Positions 46,358-58,325 are shown, numbered from the stretch's first letter. The stretch is DNA of 64,000 nucleotides from Tigriopus japonicus (GCA_010645155.1 CM021316.1:8602875-8666874); one strand, 5' to 3'. Translations and numbers: made by a program. Notes: generated from the sequence alone by a model not told the origin.

Positions 46358-47456
46358 GTGAAAAAAATCCTAGGTTGCGCGATTCCATTTTAATACGATT
46401 CTTCATACCCCATCCTGGCCAAATCTAAAAAACAAATAGAATGTATTTTACCCTCACTTAGTATCAACCTTAACCATCCTATATTTACGACGGACCAGGA
46501 AAGCGTGAAACTTACAGAATCAGGACAAATTTAATCTTCAGATCAACAAAAAAATCAATTCGGACAGTTAGGACCGGAATTAATTTTTGAACAAACAAAA
46601 AAAAAAATTTGGATAGAATTGGGACAAAATATATTATTCGGACAACCTAAAAAATGTCCCACTTGGCTTCGCCAATTCGAACAGAATTCTGACTTTTGGC
46701 CGAAAAATCGAACACCTGGTCACCCTCAATAAAAAAAGAGTTCCCACCAAACTCTAAAGAGTTGCCAATGTGTAATGTTGTGAAGACGCTACAAACATCA
46801 CTTCACTATGAAATGTATTGATAGGAATATCGGTGTCTAGGGCTACTAATTTAGAACGAGTGCAATGGCATTTTCCTTAAAAATTCAACAAATACCTCTG
46901 CAAAAGATCAACTGATTAAGTCTACCAAAAAAGCGGCACAGGGAAAATGGCACGGAAAACTGCCACCTGGCGTCGCTATTCGTTACATGTTTAGAAGCTA
47001 ATTTTGGAAAACCAGTTCAAGAACCAAATTGATTTTGATCATAGCTGTCTTTACGCGAATTTTGATGCCACTTTTGAAAAATGACATTTGTTTCCCTCGA
47101 CACATGATTGTGTTTAGTGACTTTTAAACTGTACTCATACATCAATGATCTTTCATGCGTAGAAAAATCTCTTCATTTAATCGTTCTTTGTGCCTTTTGT
47201 ACATTTTGGGCGGCAAGACTAAAACTGAAAACTTGTATTTTTTGTTTGTTTACATTGAATCATATGATATAGAAAACATAGATTCATAACCTCCGTAAAA
47301 AATGTCAAGCTTATGAATTTTTCTACGTTTTTGCTCAAAATAGGGAATTGTATGTAATAGATTATAACTCATGGCATGTTTGTCCGAAAATATCTGGCAG
47401 TGTTGATTCTATTCCCGCCACATTATTTTCCGCTTGCTTGCAATTCGGCAGCCATA
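46358..47456. other. AT-rich intergenic repeat debris
   Basis: No gene. Repeated words such as GGACAAATTT and ATTCGGACA at 46490-46690 suggest a decayed transposon whose ends I could not define. Confidence 0.4.
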
Positions 47457-47464
47457 GGCCATCA

Positions 47465-47913
47465 CAAGAAGCACGGAAATCATGGAGTGGGAGGCTAGAA
47501 ATGAGAATTATGATTTCCAGCAGAAACGAACCATTTGCGTTCTTTTGCAAATGATACCTGGCTTGCATTGAGAAGAACACGTTTTTAAAATTTCAGCCCA
47601 ATCGAATGCCGGAGTGAAAAGTTATGCCTTCTCAAACTTATGTACTGAAGAGAGCATAGAATGAATGAACTCGCCCTTTTGTGGTAAAACGATTACCACA
47701 AAAGGGCTAGTTCATTCATTCTCGGTAGGATTTGCACTGAACTTTGAGTGAGCGTAACTTTTGTCTACGACGTTCGATTGAGCTGAAAATTGAAATACGT
47801 ATTTTTTTCAACATAGGCAAGGTCTCATTTGCAAAAGAACGTAATTGAATTGTTCCTACTGGAAATCATAATTCCCATTGCTTGCCTCCCACTCCATGAT
47901 TCCAGTGCTTCTT
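47465..47913. mobile_element. 449-bp palindromic foldback MITE, copy 2
   Basis: Same ends and length as the copy at 23428, with a perfect 8-bp target duplication GGCCATCA (47457-47464 and 47914-47921), which fixes both boundaries. The centre is a hairpin with CCCTTTTGTGGTAAAAC pairing with its near complement. No coding capacity. Confidence 0.93.
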
Positions 47914-48035
47914 GGCCATCATCACCCGAACCTTCATTATTGTGTCAAGTGAGTAAACACCTTTGCCTTTTTAAAATAGACATGATTTCTGTTGGGATAT
48001 ATTAGTGCTCCACCATTTTTTTCCCCAATAAGGAA

Positions 48036-48110
48036 TACTGGACCAAAAGGACTTTACCTGAAACAGATAATTCCGGCCGAAAGGGGGCTTAATCGAAACT
48101 GGAAACTTGT
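48036..48110 (+). repeat. decayed fragment of the ACCGAAACC hAT MITE family
   Basis: TACTGGACCAAAAGGACTTT and GGCCGAAAGGGGGCTTAATC follow the left end of the MITE at 41923 with many substitutions. The right end is missing. Confidence 0.5.
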
Positions 48111-48780
48111 CAATAAAATGTTGAAAAATACGTGATTTAAGCAAAAATTAAGCTGTAATGAACTAATCTCAAGTTACAAAATGGGGTTTAAGCAAGATGC
48201 GTTGTCCGTCTGTTCTCTTTATACAATTAATGATCAAGAGGTTCTAGATTATACAGTGGTAGGCTCACGATACTTTGAAGAACCCTTTGGGCAGCACAGA
48301 AAAGTCCACACACTTAAGAGCTTTACTTAATCAAAAGAGACAGAGTATTGGAGGAATAGGCAGAGATTAACTTTGAAAACTAACTTTTTTCAAATAAAAG
48401 GTAAAACTTATTTCATAGCTGTTTGGAAACATTTCTTTGTGTAATATTTTAATGTGCCAGACTTGTTTAAAGAAAAGTCACCATTCCTTTCGCCAAGTGA
48501 CCTAACTAGTTATCTTAGTATGACAGAAATGTTTAAATTATGTTATCACAAATTGCTAAAAAGGGTTGTTTGTGATTTCGAAAGTGATTTACGGCATAAA
48601 AACGTTTTCAAGTGGTCCCCTTTTTTTAACAACCACTGTATTTTTTTAGCCCACAATACTTCTGAAAAAGCATAGACGTGGGTTAAAACCGCCAACTTGT
48701 TACATTAGATACTAATTATGAAGTGCCAGAGCAAGTGGCAAAACCATTTTTGTAAAAAGAAATATGGTTTTCTTAGCAAA

Positions 48781-49030
48781 AAAGAACTTTTTTGGATTGT
48801 TGGTGCTAGGGTCGTAGGGTTGAGTCTCGCCTGGCCAGCGAAGCCAGCTATCACATCGTCCAAAGTTTTTCCGATAGGCAAACTCATGTCCAGTATCAGA
48901 ATAGTTCTCAGTCTGTGGGTGTGAATATGCGTCTAAAAGTTTCCTTGAGAAAGGTCGGGAAGGAGAATCGAACCTGGGACGTCTCTCACTATAGGAAACT
49001 GCGCTAACCACTAAGCCACGTCTCCTCTCT
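48781..49030 (-). mobile_element. tRNA-derived SINE family B
   Basis: On the minus strand from about 49030 it reads GGAGACGTGGCTTAGTGGTT (box A) and GGTTCGATTCTCC (box B), then a conserved body with CCTTGAGAAAGG-type and GCGTCTAAAAG-type words on the plus strand. Decayed pieces of the same family are at 17.2-17.5 kb. The 3' end and target duplication are unclear. A free tRNA gene is less likely because the stems pair poorly and the similarity extends far beyond the tRNA part. Confidence 0.75.
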
Positions 49031-50801
49031 AAAACAACCACAGAATCCAGGATACGTCATCAAAAAAGAATATCAAGTCAGGAAGTAAAAAGGTGGAAAG
49101 AATCAATTTTTTATTTGTTGCAGAAATTGACAAACTGTCCAAACGCCCAAAATAATTGAATTTTGCCCCAAATTTGAAAAATGAGTCCCATTTTACATGA
49201 AAATGTTAAAAGAATGAAAATTTTCAAAAAAGCCAAAAAAACTTTATTTCTGGCAATTTTGCCAAAACATGAAAGATTAATTGATCAATCTTTCAAGTTC
49301 AAATCCGGTCCCTAGTAATCAATAACACAGTAAAAACCGTTTTAGAAATACTGTGACAGAAAGAAAGAAATATTGGTTTACCAGCAAAACATCTCAGTAC
49401 TGTTTAGTTTGAGTAAATCGTTGCAGAACAAAATGCAAAAGAGAAGACAAATACTTCTGAATATTTATAGAAGGTGAAAAATGGCGAGTCAACTTGTTGC
49501 CTTAGTTCTTAGTTCTCACTTGTACTCGAATTTGAACCTCCAGAGTCAAGAATTAGTTAAACTAAGAATGCATGGGAGATTCATGGGATCTCTTCAAAAA
49601 TCTCAGCGCCAGCGGATGAAACGCAAGGCTTGTTCGGCAAAAGTAGTTGGCTCGTGATAATTTGGACAGAGAAAGGGTTTTTCACATTTTCCAAACCACC
49701 TTTATGACCAAAGTGCATTGGAAAGGGTCAGATTTCATGTTTCGACACTTTTGGTCAGGATTTTAGAAAAAAATATGCACAATTTCTTTCTTTGTTTATG
49801 CGTGACAAAGAACAACTAATGACCTCTGCCATTGTACAACTGCTAGTGTACATGTAAGTGATGTTTAAAAACAATTTTGAATCGTCAAGTAGCGAATCAA
49901 TAAAAACCAAAAAAAATGCGCCGTTTTTCACCTGATAGCATTCAAAAGCCATGGTCCTTTCAAGGGACTTGTTTCCTGTGAATGAAAACTATAAGACAAT
50001 GTTTGTGCATCTTCTTGCAAAACACAGGATGTCCAAACTTCCAGTTTAACAAATTCGATATCATATGGTCATAATTGGGGTCTTTAAAATGCGGAAACTC
50101 CACAACTACCCAAAGAGCCTCATACCATTGCCAAACAAGTCTTTTCTCTTCACAAATATGGACAGATACAACCTATTTAATTAGACAAGTGTTCATTTTG
50201 AAGGACAAATCACTGGTTGCTGTTTGCATAGCTTTGCATAGCTGATGATCAACTATGTCCAAGCAAGAATCTTGTATTACAGTTCAATCGTTTTTGGACA
50301 TACTTAGTCAATACTATAGGGAAATTCAACGATCTTTTAGGCAACTTTTTCTAATTTATAGCTGCTGGTCGTCATTCAAAACATGGCGCTATGTTGTATC
50401 TGGAGATATCTGTTTCTCTTGTTTCATTCGCTGGCGATAAGACTTATGAAAAGATCTTTTATATCTCCAATTGAGATTTGGAGATCTTCCCAATTTGAGT
50501 CAAGACTCTTCTTACTTGAGGTGCATCTTGATTAACATGATAATTTTTAAGCCCACACCCATGAATAGCGACCCACACTTGTTTATATGATAAGGTTTAT
50601 AGACTTCAAACCTACAGTAAATCAAGAACAGATGAGGGAGGTCGATTTGCTGTTGGTTAGGCTCAATTTCGCTTATTTGTCAGGCCAGAAGGGCCAAAAA
50701 TGTATTCAAATTGATCCTCCTGAGAAAAAAATTTGAACCAAATCTACATACAACAAATGGACTCTCGCTCATCTATTCTGGATTCACTGAAGTGTATAAA
50801 T
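49031..50801. other. intergenic, nothing recognised
   Basis: AT-rich; the longest frames are about 60 codons and show no family. Confidence 0.5.
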
Positions 50802-51247
50802 TAGGGGCAGGAAGTTTAGACGAATAAAAATGTCAAATTAGACGAAAAAGACGAATAAAATTGCCTGATTTGACGAAAACAGACGAATAAAATTGACCGA
50901 TTAAATGAAAAAAAGACGAATAAAAGTTCACATAAGACGAAAAAAGACGAAAAAATGTATGTATAATACGTAAAAAGTCCAGTAAATTTTCCAAAAAGAC
51001 GAATGAAATTGATTTAAAAAAGAAGACATATTAAGTGCACGTACAGAAGTGCTCCCACAAAATAGACGAAATGAACAGTATGTCCCTCCTGACGGGGAAA
51101 AAAATCTGTCTGCTTGTGTAAAAAATGGTGAAATCTAGAAAATTTAAAAAAGCAACTACCTAATGGGCAAGAGTTAGTCGGCAGTATATGTGTCAAATAA
51201 AAACCTAGAGTTCAAAAGAACTTATTTTTACGGAACGTTTTCAGTAG
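50802..51247 (+). mobile_element. truncated GACGAATAAA-repeat hAT element
   Basis: Starts TAGGGGCAGGAAGTTTAGAC and carries about eight GACGAATAAA/GACGAAAAA words, matching the left half of the complete element at 62763-63613 in order. Similarity stops near 51247, before the right end. Confidence 0.8.
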
Positions 51248-51936
51248 ACCTTATCTGGCATAAAATATGGCAGCACTGCCAACTCGAAATCCATTTTTAT
51301 AACTATGGATGGAACTCAAATCGAACTAGTTCTAGTGTTGCCAAATTGATCCCTGTTTAGGTTTTTGCAAAAAGTTCTATGCAACTTGCACTTTTTAACA
51401 CCAATATACTTCCGAGTTAAAAATGGCAGCTCTCCTGGTTCGAAACACAGTACTATTCTCAACACGACACCCCAGGGTGGCCACAACGTGCAAAAATCTT
51501 AATAAAAATAATGCCCCAAACTTCAGAAAATCTTAGCTGTGTTCGTTGATCCAAGTTCAGTGGAGCAGCAAACCAATGGTCAGCTTGTTTAAAGCGTTTC
51601 TTTATTAGACAAAAACATTGAAGCTCATAAATCTATACAAACAGAGCTCACGCATGTTTTATTCAATATTTATGCTCGCAAAAAAGTGGAATTTTGAATT
51701 TGTTGCAAACACTACTTTGCCTCGGAGCACATTTTGAAAAGCCATGAAATGCAATTTTTTAGTCACATCTGTACGTTTTCAATCTCCAGAAAGGTCAAGG
51801 TTAGTTGCGTTCTAACCAACCTGTAAGATATTTTTTTTTAATACTAGGGATCTCCGCATATGATGTTGGCATATAATGATAAAGGTCGTTGAAAAAAGGA
51901 ACCCACCGAAATGCATTCACTTTTTTATCGTTGATA

Positions 51937-52795
51937 CCTCATCAGTAGAGCCAAGATTTTTAGGTGAAAAATTAGAAAATAATTTTTCACCTTTTTTACT
52001 GCTTTTGAAGGAAAAAAATGTTTTTGCCCTTTTTAGCAATAAAAATAATTTTTTTAACACTTTTTGGGACAAAAGGTTAATAAATGCCGAGATTTACAAC
52101 ATTTACCACCTGGTTTAGAGAAAGTGATTTCTAACTTAGTGAAAAATGGTCATATTTATACTATCACTAAGGAAGGGCATTGATTTAAATTCACATTTAA
52201 TTTCAAGAGGCCAGAGGCAGTTCTTTGAAAAATGTAGAAAGGAGTAAAATTTACAATTATTTTTTTCCATTGGCCTTCCAAAGAAAAAGGTTGGTGGTGC
52301 ATTTATCTAACTTCTTCATTTTTTAAAGAATTGGCTTCTGGGCACTGCGCAAAAAAACAGCGCATTGGAGGTTTTGTGAGTCAATCAAATTTGGCGCCTC
52401 AAATGACAAGCTCGTAAACTTGTCCATGTTGAAAATGATAGTTCAAATGGCACAACTTGGTAAGAATGTGGTGTGGGCGTGGTATGGTAGCCGACTGCGC
52501 CATGCAGTGTGAGGCTACTGAGGTAATCAACGGCAATAATATTTCACATTATATATTCCGATAGAATTTCAAACAGTCTCAAATAAGGATAAAAAGCGTG
52601 TCAGGTGAATCGGGATTCTCAGGGTGACCTCGGTATACTTCAACATTCCAATACGTTCACCAATGTAAGTGCTTCTATTGTAAAAGGCGCACAATAAGAA
52701 CCTTTTTTTAAACTTTTTTTGGTTATTTTCTTCACCTATTTACCACTTTTTTTGGCTTTTTTCTTCACCTAAAAATCCTGGCTTTACTCATCAGG
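51937..52795. mobile_element. 859-bp Tc1/mariner-like non-autonomous element
   Basis: Ends CCTCATCAGTAGAGCCAAGA and the near complement at the right form a TIR of about 32 bp. TA lies at both edges (51935-51936 and 52796-52797). The parent fucosidase locus lacks this segment, so it inserted after the duplication, into intron 1 of the copy. There is no transposase frame. Confidence 0.85.
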
Positions 52796-52904
52796 TATAA
52801 AATATGTGGGAAGCTAATAATGTCATCTTTTCATTGATCTTTTCATGATTTGCCATTTTAATTCTTTATAAATCTCTACAATTCTAAAATTATTTTTTGC
52901 CAAG

Positions 52905-54551
52905 GTGTTGAGTCTGAATGGTTTTGGATGCAGGCCATTCGAAATAAAAGCGAAGGGGATCATAAATGCGCCAAATACCTTGAGGATTACTTTCCTCTAA
53001 AGTTCATTTACCAGAATTTTGGACCGATGCTCACCATGGACTTCTTTGATACAGATTTCATCTCAGATCTCGTTGTAGACTCTGGAGCCAAGTAAGCCAA
53101 TCGTGACAGTTACTAAATTTCAGTACGTCATGTTTTAAAGTCATATTCCTCTCGCAAAGATACCTGTATCTTGTCTTCACATCCAAACACCATGATGGCT
53201 ATTGCAACTGGCCTTCGACCTACAGTTATGGCTGGAACTCAATGGTAGTTGGTCCCCGACGAGATGTCCTTGGGGGATCTTTTGGAAAGCGCCATCCTGA
53301 TTTCCACTTTGGTGTATATTACTCGCTATTTGAATGGTTTAATCCTATTTATCTCAAGGATAAAACGAATAACTTTACCACAAGGTAATTTTGGAGAATG
53401 AATCATAAATTCTTATTTGTTGAGGTTTTGAGGTCTATAATTAACAGTATCACAGAACTTCTCCAATCACTTTCACAAAACCTAACCATTTTTCTGGCCA
53501 ATCGACCACTAGGGAGTATGCTTTAAACAAGATGCAACCTGAAATGAAGGAACTGATTACAAAGTACACGTCTGATGTCTTGTGGGTTGATGGTGATTGG
53601 GAGGCAAAACCAGAATATTTGGGTCTCAAGATTTCTTGGCCTGGCTCTATAATGACTTGAAGGCTCGGATAAATATTCAGTTTTGCTGCAGAGCAGAATC
53701 CCAGACGTTTCACAACGTANNNNNNNNNNNNNNNNNNNNNNNNNNNNNNNNNNNNNNNNNACATATTCCCGACGAAGATTAATGGGCAACAAATTGAACA
53801 ATGAAGGAGCCTGATAAAGAAGAGACGAGGACTTCATTGGTTAAATCAAAATCAAAATCATATTAAAATTGCATAATATTCTTACATGACAAAATACTAT
53901 CATTTAGATGGGGACAAGGAATCTCGCAAAAGCATGGTGGTTATTATTCAGGACCAGACAGGTTCTCACTGGACTCTCCAAGCTCACAAATGGGAAAACG
54001 TTATGATAGTGGCCAAGATTTCTTGGGGTCATCGACGAGATATCAATATTGAAGACAACTTGACCATGAACGAAATGGTGTCGGAGATTGCCAAAACCGT
54101 CAGCTGTGGCGGCAACATTCTCATTAATGTCGGTCCAACCAAGGAAGGTACCATTATTCCCGTGTTCCAAGAGCGACTCCGATCGACTGGAGCCTGGCTA
54201 AAAGTGAATGGATCTCGACCTTGGACCACCCAAAATGATACTTTGGCTTCGAATGTATGGTACACAATGAAAGGGTCCAATGTCTATGGAATTGTCCTTG
54301 GTTGGCCTAAAGATGATGTCATTCTCCTTGGAGCACCGATGTTGCAACAAGGGCCCACTAAAATCACCATGTTGGGATTCACTGGCTCTTTGGAGTTTTC
54401 AGTTGAATCTCAGGGGTTGGCAGTAAAATTTCCCTCACTGGGAAGCGTTTTACAAGATTGCTCTCCCGGTTGTCAATGGGGATACGTTTTGAAATTTGAG
54501 GGCTTGATCGACAAATTTGACCTGAAGGTGGATATTGACATTGAGGTCTAA
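52905..54551 (+). pseudogene. alpha-L-fucosidase pseudogene (exons 2-5 copy)
   Basis: Exon 2 (from 52905) and exon 3 (from about 53158, with an in-frame six-base gain and a nine-base loss) are still open. Exon 4 keeps LWVDGDWE but loses one base near 53624, and its 3' end is replaced by a LINE fragment and a gap. Exon 5 (from 53908) loses two bases near 53970 and 15 bases in frame near 54211. No exon 1 with signal peptide is present. The later part of exon 5 is open for 200 codons and nearly identical to the parent, so the damage is recent. Confidence 0.92.
53650..53840 (-). mobile_element. LINE 3'-end fragment with gap, inside fucosidase pseudogene exon 4
   Basis: On the minus strand 53837-53760 reads SLLYQAPSLFNLLPINLRRE, the typical end of a LINE reverse transcriptase protein. 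41 N at 53720-53760 cut it. It replaces the end of exon 4 and its splice donor. Confidence 0.65.
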
Positions 54552-54668
54552 CCTTGATTCCTAGAATTAACTATGTTAAGTCGCATTCACTTGAACATGA
54601 ATAAAACAATGACTTCGGGGAGACTTGGACAATGTATGAAAGCCTGGGATTTGTTTGCGAAATTTTGT

Positions 54669-54939
54669 AATGGATGAGCGTAATCGAACGAATTCAGCTG
54701 GGGATTCTGGGGTCAAAATGGCTAGGGATGCGTCGGAGTCAAGACTCAACCTTCACGAAATTTAATCAAAATTCGTGAACCCAACTCGTTTCCTTTATTT
54801 TGACAATCAATTCAAATAAGAATTTTTTCCTCACGAAGCAAATTAAAACTATGAAATGTCCAAACCTAATTCTGACCCATCCCTAGTCATTTTGGCCCCA
54901 GAATCCTCAGCTGAAATCGTTCGATTACACTCCTCCATT
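54669..54939. mobile_element. 271-bp foldback MITE
   Basis: The left arm from AATGGATGAGCGTAATCGAA and the right arm ending TTCGATTACACTCCTCCATT pair for about 65 bases, including GGGTCAAAATGGCTAGGGAT and its near complement. The centre is AT-rich and non-coding. No clear target duplication. Confidence 0.8.
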
Positions 54940-55108
54940 GAATCCACATTTCTTCTACAACTATCAAGGTAATCATCATCTTTCTGTTTCACTTTTTATT
55001 TAGTTGTCACTCTCTGAAATCTTCATTTGACTATTTTGACAATTGGAAATGTAAAGACAGTCAGGTGGAAAAAATCCCCTCTGCACCCTGTACATCAACG
55101 TTATCTTA

Positions 55109-56188
55109 TTAGGCCATTCGAAAGTTAATTAGTACAATAAGGTAGGTTAAAATTCCTTCAACGATTGCGAGGAGTGTTTTGTGATTCAAAGCGAAATATC
55201 CACAAGTAATAGGTTCTTCTTTGGAAAGTTTTGAAATCAAATATTTGAATTCGTGAAGTTCTTTCAAGGATAATGCATCAAAGTTCATCCGAATATAGTC
55301 CTCAGTAACCTCTTTGACCATTTCAAGGCTCGCTTCGATCTGATTTCCAGTGCGATAGGTTTCGAAAATAAACACAATGAACAAAATGCATCCACTTGCA
55401 CTGATTGCAGAAATGGACAAGTTGACCGGGCCAATGGTTGCGGTTAAAATGCGGAGAATGACGCCAAACTCGAAAAAAATCGTCAACGTTATATTCATGA
55501 ATGATAACGCCATGTGAAGAGAAATGGCTAAACCAAAGGCTTCATTCAGTTTGCTTATGGCATTCAACAATGTCTTAATACGATCCTCTCGAAGCTTATT
55601 CATGGTCTGACAACACAATAGGATCTCATCTCGGATCACTTTTCCTATAATATTGAAAAGCAGAGTTATTATGAAGAAAGATGGGGGATTGACAATGTTG
55701 ACATGAAAAATCAAGAGTATGATCGATTTGAAAGCACTATTCCAACCATCATGCCAAAAGCTTGTCCAGATGAAGCTAAAGACCAAGGACCCGCAAATGA
55801 CTGTTCCATAAGTTATGCCAAATAGCTTCCACAAGTAACACTGATGGCGGTTGCCAAATATTTCACGAAATGGGACCATTTTTTCCAAAATAGAGACTAA
55901 ATTTTGCAGTGCTTCCCTCATTCGGTTTAGAACCCCGACATTGAGAAACATAAAAAATGGATTGATAAAGTTTATTGCCAGGAGCAGATTTTGCTCAAAC
56001 GGAGCCAAAGTTGTGGCATGAACAATTTCTTCAACAGTGTTCAACAGAAAAAAGGGCATCATAATGCCAAACAAAATTATTCCCAATCGAACAACATTGG
56101 ACAATATGCTGTTTCTAACAATTCCATCGCTTGAAATCCTCCAAGAACATGGTGTGAGGAAAGATAAAAATTGAACCAGTCGAAACAT
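55109..56188 (-). CDS. gustatory receptor-like 7TM protein 1
   Basis: A single 359-codon exon with about seven hydrophobic segments and the family's closing motif: T348-Y-L-I-V-L-I-N-F356 near the C-terminus, close to the TYhhhhhQF signature of the arthropod Gr family (7tm_7), with N in place of Q. The stretch before it (LHEFKYLISKL...CGYFALNHKTLLAIVEGI) is the conserved TM7 region. These receptors are ligand-gated cation channels in sensory neurons with intracellular N-termini (family knowledge). The ligand is unknown. Length fits the family. A second receptor on the same strand is 4 kb away. Confidence 0.88.
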   Translation of the reverse strand: MFRLVQFLSFLTPCSWRISSDGIVRNSILSNVVRLGIILFGIMMPFFLLNTVEEIVHATTLAPFEQNLLLAINFINPFFMFLNVGVLNRMREALQNLVSILEKMVPFREIFGNRHQCYLWKLFGITYGTVICGSLVFSFIWTSFWHDGWNSAFKSIILLIFHVNIVNPPSFFIITLLFNIIGKVIRDEILLCCQTMNKLREDRIKTLLNAISKLNEAFGLAISLHMALSFMNITLTIFFEFGVILRILTATIGPVNLSISAISASGCILFIVFIFETYRTGNQIEASLEMVKEVTEDYIRMNFDALSLKELHEFKYLISKLSKEEPITCGYFALNHKTLLAIVEGILTYLIVLINFRMA

Positions 56189-56906
56189 ATTTGTTAAGCA
56201 CCAAAGTGTTCAAATGCATAAACTGTGAGGATCTAAATCATAAGCGAGTTCGCTTTTCTTGGCCTTCTCTATGAACTTTAACTAAAACATTTTGAGTATG
56301 GGCGTGTTCGTCTATGTTGTTTAATTCCCAAATAGTTCATGTCAGTCATTCAGGTTGATAATGGAGGACAAACGCCCAATATTGCAAGTACTAATGATGA
56401 GTACTTGATGCCTAGAACAAACGGAAAATGTGTTTACTTAGTTAATGAAGGTAGGCCTAATTCGTTCCTTCAAACTACGAGTTGGTTTCAAAGCTTTTCA
56501 TGAAACCTTTTCGAGTTAATATCTTTTTAACTTTGAACTGGCCATAAGCTCATGTAGAGATCGCCCAATACTCATACTTGAGTAGTGCGTTCGTACTTTA
56601 AGCTCTGTTTATTGCTTTGAGTCAAAATCTTGCCAGTTTTTGGTTTTCCCCTTTTTTGCAATAATCTAAATTTCCATCACCTTCCTCCACCAAATGGTGT
56701 CTGCACTAGCTAATAAACATCTCTTGTAACTCGAAATCTTGGCTCTATCTTCCTTCTTATATTTAATAATAAGTTTTATTGCGACTCATGGTCATGTCAG
56801 GGCGTATAATTATGCAAAAATATATATATACGGTATATGTTCTATCATATATATGCAGTGGTGACATGTCAATTGGAAAAAACGTTAAAATGGTCGACTA
56901 GATAGT
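56189..56906. other. upstream region of receptor 1
   Basis: AT-rich with no gene. Presumably the promoter side of the minus-strand receptor, ending at a hAT element. Confidence 0.5.
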
Positions 56907-56914
56907 GATATCAC

Positions 56915-58294
56915 TAGAGACGGGCAGAAAGTGCAAATAATCTTAACCTTTTAGTTACCAAAAGTTGCAAAAAATATGTGCCCAAAAGTGCAAAATAAAG
57001 TGCAGAAAAATGTTAAAAGGGCAAATAAATATCAAAAAAGAGCAAATAAATGTCGAAAAAAGAGCAAATAAGTGTCAAAAAAGTGCAAATAAATGTCAAA
57101 AAAGAGCAAATAAGTGTCAAAAAAGAGCAAATAAATGTCAAAAAGGAGCAAATAATGTCAAAAAAGAGCAAATAAATGTCAAAAAAGAGCAAATAAATGT
57201 CAAAAAAGAGCAAATAAATGTCAAAAAAGAGCAAATAACTTGCATTTGGACTTGAAATGTCATTCATGGAGTACCCACGGCTCCTAATTGAGCAGGAGAA
57301 GTCATTTACAAGTTCTAAAGACATTTGAGACTATTTTGAGGTGAAGAGACAATGCCGCACAAGTAATAGAGTTCTATTAATTAGGTCACTAGCAAAAAGG
57401 ATGTAAAGTCATCAAAAATACTCTAGTCAACAATTTTCTGAATTTTTCATTCCTACCTAAGGTCTCGTGGATGTATGTACCTAAAATATTGTCGAAATAT
57501 ATTTAGCAATTGTTTTATATGGTTTTAAATCGCTCCGTTTTCGTCCTTCAAGTTGTTTAAAAATAGACATTGAAAATTGAACAGAAAAATACCCACGTGT
57601 GCCTAACAATTGCATCAAAGAAAATAGTCATAAATGTGTTTTAAGCATGTTTTTAGTGACATTGCTTCAATATTTGGCCCATGGCCTAATTACCAGAACT
57701 CAATTTCAAATGTGGCATTCATTGTCTCATCACATCAAAACTGTTGTCAAATACTTTTGGAACTTAAAAGTAATATCTCCAAGTCAATTAAACAATGTGT
57801 ACTGCTACATTGATGTATCCTTAGCTTGATGATTTTAAGTTTATAACGGCCTTCTTTAGAAATAGCGATCTTTGTAGGCAGGAAACCTAATTCTGCAATC
57901 TATATTGTTTGTAGATCCTTCCATTACCATAACATGAGTTTCTTAAGGTTTGCTATTTGTTGGTTGCATGCAATGAGATTTTTTTGTCTAATCTTTAGTT
58001 TAGTAAACAGGATGTTATAGTTACAGCCAGGATGGTGAATAAAGTGTGAGGTTTGCGTCTGAAATGCACATATTTCTTCAAGGTGCTAAGAATGGTTGAT
58101 TGCAAATGCAAGCTTTTTCGACTAGTTCAAAATTTGATCTTGAAACTAAAAATTCTTTCAAAAGCCACTACATTTTCTTGACAATTTGTCAATTTTGGCC
58201 AAAAACGTAAATAAAAAGTGCAAATAAAGGTGAAAAGTGCAGAAAAATGGGTTTATGTTACCAAAAATCTTTTTACACTATTTGGCCGTCCCTA
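56915..58294. mobile_element. 1.38-kb hAT element containing a minisatellite
   Basis: Ends TAGAGACGGGCAGAAAGTGC and, on the other strand, TAGGGACGGCCAAATAGTGT are imperfect inverted repeats. A perfect 8-bp target duplication GATATCAC lies at 56907-56914 and 58295-58302. The interior has a 21-bp minisatellite near the left end and AT-rich sequence, with GTGCAAATAAA words at both ends. No transposase frame remains. Confidence 0.92.
57018..57239. repeat. 21-bp minisatellite
   Basis: About ten to eleven units of AGCAAATAAATGTCAAAAAA(G) with single-base variants and one short unit near 57150. Because 21 is divisible by 3 it reads open on both strands, giving an artefactual repeat peptide. Confidence 0.95.
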
Positions 58295-58325
58295 GATATC
58301 ACAGATGAGCTGACTAGAATGCGTT

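Larger units (their letters stand above)
51480..54606 (+). repeat. segmental duplication of the fucosidase gene (intron 1 to 3' UTR)
   Basis: Similarity to 35.6-37.76 kb begins at AAAAATAATGCCCC near 51500 and continues through intron 1, exons 2-5 and the poly(A) signal region. Exon 1 and the promoter are not included. Transposon insertions account for the extra length. Confidence 0.9.

Noticed and set aside
48712..49041. 109-codon minus-strand frame
   Set aside because: It is the translation of a tRNA-derived SINE head and body (GLVVSAVSYSERRPRFDS), not a host protein.
56965..57324. Open frames on both strands with repeating ANKCQKR or LLFFDIY peptides
   Set aside because: They are translations of the 21-bp minisatellite, whose unit length is a multiple of three.
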